From Clostridiales bacterium UBA1738 (GTDB taxonomy: Bacteria > Bacillota > Clostridia > UBA1381): a DNA stretch of 64,000 nt. The stretch lies in contig DCIA01000001.1 in NCBI GenBank assembly GCA_002315735.1, positions 12,544-76,543 of the forward strand. The letters run 5' to 3'. The translations under genes were made by a program, and so were the position numbers. The notes under the pieces are model-generated. The model saw only the letters and a list, made by a program, of their open reading frames with translations, did no database searches and was not told where the DNA came from. Of the stretch, positions 34,992-40,418 are shown piece by piece; position 1 is the first letter of the stretch; each line of letters opens with the position of its first letter.

Positions 34992-35690
34992 ATGCCTGAA
35001 AAAAGTGAAAGCCTGCATGAGAAGCATAGAGAAAGATTAAAAGAAAAATTCCTTGAATTTGGTCTTGATGGAATAGAAGAGCATGAACTTTTAGAACTTT
35101 TGCTGTACTATGCAGTTCCAAGACAAAACACCAACGAAATTGCACACAGGCTAATTAACGAATATGGGAAACTAAGTGATATTTTAGAGGCTGATGTCAG
35201 CAATCTTATGCAAATTAAAGGCATAAGTAAGCACTCCGCAACATTATTTAAGCTTATTTTGGCTTGTATCAATAAATATCTAAATGAACAAAATGATATT
35301 GCAAATGCGATGTTAACTCCACAAAATATAAATATATATATTAAGAATTTGTTTTACGGTCACACCAACGAAGTTGCATACGCAGTTTTATTGGATAGCG
35401 ATTGCATTGTAAAAAAAGTCAAAAAACTATCGCAAGGGACAGTAAATGCTGCACCGCTTTATACAAGGGAAGTAGTTAAACTTGCAGTGAATGAAAAATA
35501 TCCATATGTAATTTTGGCACACAATCACCCTAATGGTAGTGCTATGCCGTCAAAAGCTGATTTCGAGAGAACTAAGGCGATTGAACTGGCACTTAATTTT
35601 ATAGATGTAAGGCTTGTTGACCACATTATAGTGTCAGGCGAAGAGGTAATAAGTCTTGCTAAAAACTTCAACTTTTTCGAAAATGAGTAG
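34992..35690 (+). CDS. radC: RadC family JAB/MPN domain protein
   Basis: A 232-residue protein with an N-terminal helix-hairpin-helix region (ELLELLLYYAVPRQNT, ILEADVSNLMQIKGIS) and a C-terminal JAB domain. Metal ligands sit in HNHPNGSAMPSKAD. Historically called a DNA repair protein, its real role is uncertain. GGAGGTG precedes the ATG. The gene is monocistronic, and its stop lies within the hairpin shared with noc. Confidence 0.9.
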   Translation: MPEKSESLHEKHRERLKEKFLEFGLDGIEEHELLELLLYYAVPRQNTNEIAHRLINEYGKLSDILEADVSNLMQIKGISKHSATLFKLILACINKYLNEQNDIANAMLTPQNINIYIKNLFYGHTNEVAYAVLLDSDCIVKKVKKLSQGTVNAAPLYTREVVKLAVNEKYPYVILAHNHPNGSAMPSKADFERTKAIELALNFIDVRLVDHIIVSGEEVISLAKNFNFFENE

Positions 35691-35711
35691 CACTTTGCTA
35701 CTCATTTTTTA
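35679..35711 (+). terminator. bidirectional terminator between radC and noc
   Basis: AAATGAGTAGC and GCTACTCATTT around a short loop with A/T runs. The radC stop is in the 5' arm. Confidence 0.8.
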
Positions 35712-36498
35712 CTTTTATAATATATTCAATACCCCAATCAAAAGCGTTTGTTTGCATATCTGCATCAATTCCGCCGTCACGAATAACGTCCAAGGCTTTT
35801 TTAAGAGTATTTGTAAATAGTCTAATATCTTGAAAACTCTTAATTTTAAGAGTTTGCGACTTGCTTGTCGCAGTTTCAAGCATTTTCTTTACTAATTCTT
35901 CACTTTGTGAAACATTTAATTTTTGTTCATTTATTGTACGAACTGCTTCAAGCTGAGAATCTTCATCACTCAAATGAAGAAGCGCTCTTGCGTGGCGTTC
36001 GGATAATGCATATTCTGTAATTAATCTTTTTGTTCTTGGAAAAAGGCGCAGAAGCCTTAATTTATTTGCAATAGTTGATTGTGATTTTCCAAGTTTTTTT
36101 GCGATTTCTTCTTGTGTCATACCTTGATTTTTAATAAGATTTTGATAACTTTCGGCAATCTCAAAAAAGGTCAGGTCATCACGCTGTAAATTCTCTAAAA
36201 GTGCCAAAAGTGCAGATTTTTTTTCATCTACACTTACAATTATCGCAGGAATTGAGTCAAGTCCGGCATTTTCAGCAGCACGAAAACGCCTTTCTCCTGC
36301 TACAATTTCATAGCCGTCTTTGACTTTTCTTACAGTGATCGGTTGTAAAATTCCGAATTCTTCAACAGATTGTGTAAGTTCTTCTAAACTTATTGAGTCG
36401 AAATATTTTCGTGGCTGTGATGGATTTGGATATACACTGTGCATTGGTAAACTAAGAACCTTCATAGGCTCATTTTCTTTTGATTTAAATACTTGCAT
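35698..36498 (-). CDS. noc: ParB-family protein, probably nucleoid occlusion factor Noc
   Basis: A 266-residue ParB/Noc protein. The N-terminal CTPase domain has NPSQPRKYFD, LQPITVRKV and GERRFRAAENAG. The HTH region has TQEEIAKKLGKSQSTIANKLRLLRL-type helices, and SERHARALL follows. Noc binds NBS sites and the membrane and blocks division over the nucleoid. The location directly downstream of rsmG matches noc of Firmicutes, while soj-spo0J are not adjacent, so Noc is favoured over ParB. The start at 36498 follows AAAGGAAACG. A structured leader lies upstream. Confidence 0.78.
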   Translation of the reverse strand: MQVFKSKENEPMKVLSLPMHSVYPNPSQPRKYFDSISLEELTQSVEEFGILQPITVRKVKDGYEIVAGERRFRAAENAGLDSIPAIIVSVDEKKSALLALLENLQRDDLTFFEIAESYQNLIKNQGMTQEEIAKKLGKSQSTIANKLRLLRLFPRTKRLITEYALSERHARALLHLSDEDSQLEAVRTINEQKLNVSQSEELVKKMLETATSKSQTLKIKSFQDIRLFTNTLKKALDVIRDGGIDADMQTNAFDWGIEYIIKVKNE

Positions 36499-36521
36499 AA
36501 TTTCGTTTCCTTTCGTATTAT
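36493..36521 (+). promoter_or_regulatory. possible plus-strand promoter opposite the noc start
   Basis: TTGCAT (36493-36498), 17-base spacer, TATTAT (36516-36521). It would drive a plus-strand transcript through the folded region between noc and rsmG. Confidence 0.35.
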
Positions 36522-36531
36522 TTATGGAAGG

Positions 36532-36633
36532 TGGTAAGGCAGCCTAAAAATATGTTTAAGGGGGTAGCAAATGTACACATATTTAGGAGCTGATGCACAT
36601 ATACATATATTACTTGGTCAGACTGCCTTACTA
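36532..36633 (-). ncRNA. candidate structured RNA upstream of noc
   Basis: GTAAGGCAG (36534-36542) and CTGCCTTAC (36623-36631) form a perfect 9-bp closing helix. Directly inside, CCTAAAAATATGT (36543-36555) pairs with ACATATTTAGG (36577-36587) around a 21-base loop containing GGGGGTAGC. CTGA/TCAG near 36590 and 36619 can close a third arm, giving a three-way junction. On the minus strand it starts right after an extended -10 and forms the noc leader. It matches no riboswitch class I recognise. The strand is uncertain. Confidence 0.42.
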
Positions 36634-36645
36634 ACTAGATTATAG
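36571..36645 (+). CDS. possible 24-residue peptide
   Basis: A short reading frame inside the folded region: ATG 36571 to TAG 36643-36645, encoding a peptide that begins MYTYLGADAHIHILLG and ends LLTRL. A G-rich AAGGGGGT site lies six to seven bases upstream, and a plausible promoter is at 36493-36521. Chance is a real explanation for an ORF this short. I assign no function. Confidence 0.2.
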   Translation: MYTYLGADAHIHILLGQTALLTRL

Positions 36646-36647
36646 CA
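36639..36647 (-). promoter_or_regulatory. extended -10 promoter of noc
   Basis: Minus strand TGCTATAAT: a consensus -10 with a TG extension and no good -35. The transcript would start near 36632, at the base of the folded leader. Confidence 0.6.
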
Positions 36648-36681
36648 TATATTTTTTTAAAGAAAAGAAAAATCAATCGTC

Positions 36682-36719
36682 AAAAAAAGCCGACATTTTC
36701 ATTTTGTCGGCTTTTTTTT
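36682..36719 (-). terminator. terminator overlapping the rsmG 3' end
   Basis: AAAAAAAGCCGACA and TGTCGGCTTTTTTT around a 10-base loop. On the minus strand the rsmG stop codon lies in the loop and a T run follows. It separates rsmG from noc. Confidence 0.8.
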
Positions 36720-37430
36720 CGGATTATAGCAAGTTCCGATAGGATTTTTTGTCACAATTCCTGCTTTTCTTGGATATTGTTGTGGAGTTTGTCGCACTTT
36801 TTTTATCATCACGATTTTATGGTTAAGATCGGTTTTTGGGATATTCACAGAGATTACCTCTGCTTTGTCACCGCCCAGAATATGTATTGCCCGTGAAGCA
36901 CTTTCTAGTTCTTCTTCGGCAAGTGGGCCTTTTAGTGCCAAAAAATATCCGTTTTGTTTTAAAAAAGGCAAACAAAATTCGGAAAGTACCGTCATATTTG
37001 CAACGGCTCTTGAAGTTGCAACATCAAATTTTTCGCGATACTGTCTTGCCGCATCTTCGGCTCTTGCGTGAACTAAATTGACAGAAAGGTCAAGTTCCTT
37101 TGCAACATTGTCTAAAAAGGTTAATCTTTTTGCAAGTGAGTCAAGAAGAGTTAGTTCAATTTCAGGCTTTAAAATTTTTAAAACAAGTCCCGGAAAGCCT
37201 GCCCCTGTTCCGACATCTATGACCTTGCCGTTTACTTTTCCTGTTAAAAGAGTAGTTCCGCTATCTAAAAAATGCTTGGTTGCTATGCCAAAATCGTCAT
37301 AAACGGCAGTCAAATTCATTTTCTCGTTCCATTCTTTTAAGAGTCGGGCATAACAAATAAGTTTTTCCACTTGTTCGTCCGTTACATCTATATTAAGTTC
37401 GCTAAATCCATCTTTTAAAATCGTTTTCAT
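36699..37430 (-). CDS. rsmG: 16S rRNA (guanine-527-N7)-methyltransferase RsmG
   Basis: A 243-residue GidB-fold methyltransferase that modifies G527 of 16S rRNA (E. coli numbering). The SAM site is VIDVGTGAGFPG (about 70-81), and LTLLDSLAKRLTFL and FDVATSRAVA follow. NEKMNLTAV upstream is also typical. The C-terminal tail is Lys/Pro-rich and encoded by the terminator hairpin. mnmG, its usual partner, is not adjacent; noc lies downstream behind a terminator. Confidence 0.95.
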   Translation of the reverse strand: MKTILKDGFSELNIDVTDEQVEKLICYARLLKEWNEKMNLTAVYDDFGIATKHFLDSGTTLLTGKVNGKVIDVGTGAGFPGLVLKILKPEIELTLLDSLAKRLTFLDNVAKELDLSVNLVHARAEDAARQYREKFDVATSRAVANMTVLSEFCLPFLKQNGYFLALKGPLAEEELESASRAIHILGGDKAEVISVNIPKTDLNHKIVMIKKVRQTPQQYPRKAGIVTKNPIGTCYNPKKKPTK

Positions 37431-37505
37431 AATTGTTCCTCATTTATAAATATATGAATATTATAGTACAAAAAAACAAATTAGTCAATTTTTTTTAAAA
37501 AATGC

Positions 37506-37534
37506 TTGACAAATTATATTGGCAGTGGTATAAT
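37506..37534 (+). promoter_or_regulatory. sigma-A promoter of infC-rpmI-rplT
   Basis: TTGACA (37506-37511), 17-base spacer, TATAAT (37529-37534). Confidence 0.87.
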
Positions 37535-37540
37535 ACCTAG

Positions 37541-37691
37541 GTAAAAAACAAGCAGAATATATCCGTTCTCACCGTACGGCGAAGGCTTTGCGGTAAATAT
37601 CATTATTTCCTGTATGGAATATGTGTGATTTGTAGCGGATATTGTTATCCGCTTTTTGTTTGCCAAAAAGGCAGAAAAATTTGTGGGAGGG
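37541..37691 (+). ncRNA. infC leader of the L20-autoregulated type
   Basis: About 150 untranslated bases lie between promoter and infC. An intrinsic terminator is at 37634-37661. ATATCCG (37559-37565) near the 5' end can pair with CGGATAT (37636-37642), the 5' arm of that terminator, so antiterminator and terminator compete. In Firmicutes this leader is where L20 represses infC-rpmI-rplT; the same role is inferred here. Confidence 0.7.
37634..37661 (+). terminator. attenuator in the infC leader
   Basis: AGCGGATA and TATCCGCT form a perfect 8-bp stem with TTGT loop, followed by a T run. Confidence 0.8.
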
Positions 37692-37697
37692 ATTCAC

Positions 37698-38213
37698 ATA
37701 GCTAACAAAGAATTGCAAGCAAATGAGGAAATTCGTGAAAAAGAAGTAAGAGTAGTTACTGCAGATGGTGAACAACTTGGTGTTATGTCATCAGCTGAAG
37801 CATATGAACTTGCTCAAAAAAAGGGACTTGACCTTGTTAATATTGCTCCAAGCGCTAAACCGCCTGTATGCAAAATTATGGATCTTGGCAAGTATCGCTT
37901 TGAACTTCAAAAGCGTGAGAAGGAAAATAAAAAGAATCAAAAGGTAATTAATATCAAAGAAATTCAATTATCTCCATCAATCGACACAAACGACCTCAAC
38001 ACAAAATGCAGAAATGCGAGCAAATTTTTGTCGAAAGGCGATAAGGTTAAAGTTACGGTTCGTTTCCGTGGCAGAGAACTTACACACGCCGAAATTGGTG
38101 AAGTCTTACTTAATAAGTTTGCCGAAGAGGTTAAAGAATATGGCTCAATTGACCGCCCTGCGAAGTTGGAAGGTCGTAATATGACAATGTTCTTAGCCCC
38201 TATTACACAGTAA
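37698..38213 (+). CDS. infC: translation initiation factor IF-3 (ATA start)
   Basis: IF3 prevents 50S joining and checks start-codon pairing on the 30S subunit. The protein has 171 residues: an N-terminal domain (ANKELQANEEIREKEVRV), a Lys-rich linker (EKENKKNQKVINIKEIQLSP) and a C-terminal domain (GDKVKVTVRFRGRELTH). No ATG/GTG/TTG fits the conserved N-terminus. GGGAGGG (37685-37691) is followed six bases later by ATA at 37698, the best start. An ATT at 37692 abuts the site. Rare infC start codons support IF3 self-regulation. Confidence 0.92.
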   Translation: MANKELQANEEIREKEVRVVTADGEQLGVMSSAEAYELAQKKGLDLVNIAPSAKPPVCKIMDLGKYRFELQKREKENKKNQKVINIKEIQLSPSIDTNDLNTKCRNASKFLSKGDKVKVTVRFRGRELTHAEIGEVLLNKFAEEVKEYGSIDRPAKLEGRNMTMFLAPITQ

Positions 38214-38241
38214 TATTTAAATTTGGAAGGAGAGAATCACT

Positions 38242-38439
38242 ATGCCAAAAATTAAAACACATAGAGGTGCTGCCAAGAGATTTAACCTTACTAAAAAAGG
38301 TAAAGTTAAAATGAACAGAGCGTTCAGAAGACACATCTTGAACAAGAAAACAACAAAGAGAAAGAGACACTTGAGAAAGCAGGCTTATTGCTCTAAGGCA
38401 AATGCTGCAGTAATCAAGAAATTGATTCCTTACAAGTAG
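38242..38439 (+). CDS. rpmI: 50S ribosomal protein L35
   Basis: A 65-residue basic protein starting PKIKTHRGAAKRFNLTKKGK and containing the RRHILNKKTTKRKRHLR stretch typical of L35. It follows infC by 28 bases with GGAGAG before the ATG, in the conserved infC-rpmI-rplT order. Confidence 0.97.
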   Translation: MPKIKTHRGAAKRFNLTKKGKVKMNRAFRRHILNKKTTKRKRHLRKQAYCSKANAAVIKKLIPYK

Positions 38440-38462
38440 GATTGAAAGAGAGGTAGTATAAA

Positions 38463-38819
38463 ATGGCTAGAGTAAAAGGTGCTTTAAATACAAGAAAACA
38501 TCATAAAAAAGTTTTAAAGCTTGCTAAAGGTTTTAGAGGAAGCGAATCAAAGCAATACAGAGTTGCTAACCAAGCCGTTATGCGTTCAATGCAAAATGCA
38601 TACGTTGGAAGAAAGCGTAGAAAGAGAGACTTCAGAAGAATGTGGATTGCCAGAATCTCTGCTGCTGCAAAGATGAACGGTATGAACTATTCAACATTTA
38701 TGAATGGTCTTAAACTTGCAGGTATCGAAATGAACAGAAAGATGCTTTCAGAAATCGCTGTTGCTGATCCTAATGCATTCGCAAAGCTTGTTGAAACTGC
38801 AAAAAATGCAAGAAACTAA
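38463..38819 (+). CDS. rplT: 50S ribosomal protein L20
   Basis: A 118-residue L20, an early assembly protein and the likely repressor of its own operon through the infC leader. Motifs ARVKGALNTRKHHKKVLKL, GRKRRKRDFRRMWIARI and YSTFMNGLKLAGIEMNRK are intact. A strong terminator follows. Confidence 0.97.
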   Translation: MARVKGALNTRKHHKKVLKLAKGFRGSESKQYRVANQAVMRSMQNAYVGRKRRKRDFRRMWIARISAAAKMNGMNYSTFMNGLKLAGIEMNRKMLSEIAVADPNAFAKLVETAKNARN

Positions 38820-38832
38820 TTATTAGCAAATT

Positions 38833-38869
38833 AAAACATATCTGTTTATAACAGATATGTTTTTTTATT
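38833..38869 (+). terminator. terminator after rplT
   Basis: AAACATATCTGT and ACAGATATGTTT around TTATA, followed by a T run. Confidence 0.87.
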
Positions 38870-38969
38870 TAGCAAAATTTAAAAGAATAAGTAATTTATT
38901 GAAATATCATTTTTTATATTCCCAAAACCATGTCTTAATAGTATAATAATATAGAATGGATGTGGTTAA

Positions 38970-39536
38970 ATGAAAATCGTGCGACTGGAACAAGATAGGA
39001 TAAAAGTAATACTCTCGGAAAACGACCTGGATATAATGCATATGGATTTGGCTGATATAAGGCCCGATTCGCCGGAACTTAGCAATTTCCTGAAAGTTAT
39101 TATAGATGTGGTGAAAAAGGAAACCGGATTTTCAATAACTAACGGACAGGTGCTGGTCGAGGCAAGCAGATTTGATGGCGGGCTGATACTTCTTTTTTCA
39201 AAGAGCAGAAGAGGGACACAGAGAAGTCGTGTAAGAGGATTAAAAATGACAAAAAAAGATGAAAGGACAGCTTTTGAATTTTTGGGCTATGAAGAATTAA
39301 TTGGGCTACTTATCAATGTTGATAGCGAGGATATTATTAATATGAAACTATATAAATATCTAGATTCTTTCTATATAACAATCCTTAAGAATTACATTCC
39401 ACCTATTATATTTGAGTACTCATTAAAATCGCAAAAATCGGTAATAGCTGACAGTGTTTTATCGGAATATGGCATACTTTTAGCAGATGGGGAACAGCTT
39501 AGTTCACTTGTAAGCGGTCTAAAAAAGATAAATTAG
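38970..39536 (+). CDS. mecA: MecA-like ClpC adaptor protein
   Basis: A 188-residue MecA-family protein. MecA delivers targets such as ComK to the ClpCP protease. The N-terminus (MKIVRLEQDRIKVILSENDL, GFSITNGQVLVEA) matches the target-binding domain. The C-terminal half (YKYLDSFYITI, EYGILLADGE) resembles the ClpC-binding domain. The ribosome site is weak. TATAAT is at 38942-38947 with only a poor -35. yajC follows after its own promoter. clpC is not in the window. Confidence 0.83.
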   Translation: MKIVRLEQDRIKVILSENDLDIMHMDLADIRPDSPELSNFLKVIIDVVKKETGFSITNGQVLVEASRFDGGLILLFSKSRRGTQRSRVRGLKMTKKDERTAFEFLGYEELIGLLINVDSEDIINMKLYKYLDSFYITILKNYIPPIIFEYSLKSQKSVIADSVLSEYGILLADGEQLSSLVSGLKKIN

Positions 39537-39539
39537 CAC

Positions 39540-39568
39540 TTGCAAAAATGGTATTTATATGGTAAAAT
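39540..39568 (+). promoter_or_regulatory. promoter of yajC
   Basis: TTGCAA (39540-39545), 17-base spacer, TAAAAT (39563-39568), just after mecA. Confidence 0.65.
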
Positions 39569-39599
39569 TATATCATTATTTGACAAAGGAGAATTTGGT

Positions 39600-39959
39600 A
39601 TGTTTGATTTTTTAAACGCAGTAGCTTATGCAGAACCTGCAGCAGGCACAGCAGACCCTAGTGCAATGCCAATGGGAGGATATACGCCTATTATTTGGCT
39701 TGTTGTAATGTTTGCTGTTATGTATCTTATTGTGATTAGACCACAAAAAAAGCAAGAAAAGAAACAAAAAGCAATGCTTGCAGCACTTCAAGTGGGCGAT
39801 AAAGTTGTTACAATCGGTGGTATTTGCGGAAAAGTTGCTAAACTTAAAGATGAATATGTTTACATTGAAACAGGCTTTGTAGGAAACCCTAACGAAAAGG
39901 CTACAATCAAAATGGAACGTGCAGCTATCAAAACAGTTGAGACAATCCACGAAGCATAA
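39600..39959 (+). CDS. yajC: preprotein translocase accessory subunit YajC
   Basis: A 119-residue YajC, the small partner of SecDF. A Pro/Ala-rich N-terminus precedes one membrane segment (PIIWLVVMFAVMYLIVIRPQ), then RPQKKQEKKQKAML and the cytoplasmic VGDKVVTIGGICGKV domain. ATG 39600 follows AAAGGAG; a longer reading from 39540 would cross the promoter. secDF are not adjacent. A strong hairpin after the stop overlaps the next gene's ribosome site. Confidence 0.92.
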   Translation: MFDFLNAVAYAEPAAGTADPSAMPMGGYTPIIWLVVMFAVMYLIVIRPQKKQEKKQKAMLAALQVGDKVVTIGGICGKVAKLKDEYVYIETGFVGNPNEKATIKMERAAIKTVETIHEA

Positions 39960-39972
39960 TCATAAAAAATAT

Positions 39973-40017
39973 TTCTCTCACATATATTTTTAAAAAATGT
40001 ATGTGGGAGGTTTTTTT
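39973..40017 (+). terminator. terminator that hides the next gene's ribosome site
   Basis: Seventeen paired positions (two G-T): CTCTCACATATATTTTT (39975-39991) with the arm ending GTATGTGGGAG at 40009, then seven T. The GGGAGG used by the next gene is in the 3' arm. Confidence 0.8.
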
Positions 40018-40018
40018 A

Positions 40019-40390
40019 TTGGGAAGTAAAGCGATAAATATAAAAAAAATAGGGAAGTCAGCACTATTTTCACAAGTTGTAACAGTTATTTTGACGGCAA
40101 TTTTTGCGATAGTTGTATATTTTGGTAATATTTCGGAAAGCATATCAAATGTAATTTTATTAGGAATTATAATCTTTTCTGTATTTTTTGGTGGGTTTGT
40201 TCTATCCAAAAATATTGAACATTCAGGTCTTTTAAACGGACTTTTTTTGGCACTTGTATATATTATGCTACTTGTGCCACTATCCATTATCTTAAACAAA
40301 ACTTTGATGTTCGGAAAAGATGAAATAACAAAAATAATATGCATATTAGGAGCAGGAATGCTTGGTGGTATTATAGGAATTAACACATAA
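40019..40390 (+). CDS. TIGR04086-type small membrane protein
   Basis: A 123-residue protein with four hydrophobic segments (SQVVTVILTAIFAIVVYF, ISNVILLGIIIFSVFFGG, LLNGLFLALVYIMLLVPL, IICILGAGMLGGIIGI). It resembles the YrzE/TIGR04086 family that often sits near yajC in Clostridia; the function is unknown. I place the start at TTG 40019, eight bases after GGGAGG. An ATG at 40001 would encode the terminator arm. Translation probably depends on read-through of, and melting of, the upstream hairpin. Confidence 0.75.
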   Translation: MGSKAINIKKIGKSALFSQVVTVILTAIFAIVVYFGNISESISNVILLGIIIFSVFFGGFVLSKNIEHSGLLNGLFLALVYIMLLVPLSIILNKTLMFGKDEITKIICILGAGMLGGIIGINT

Positions 40391-40418
40391 AAAAACAGCC
40401 TTTAAAGGCTGTTTTTTA
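40388..40418 (+). terminator. bidirectional terminator before pheT
   Basis: AAAACAGCCTTT and AAAGGCTGTTTT are self-complementary with A and T runs. It ends both converging genes. Confidence 0.85.
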
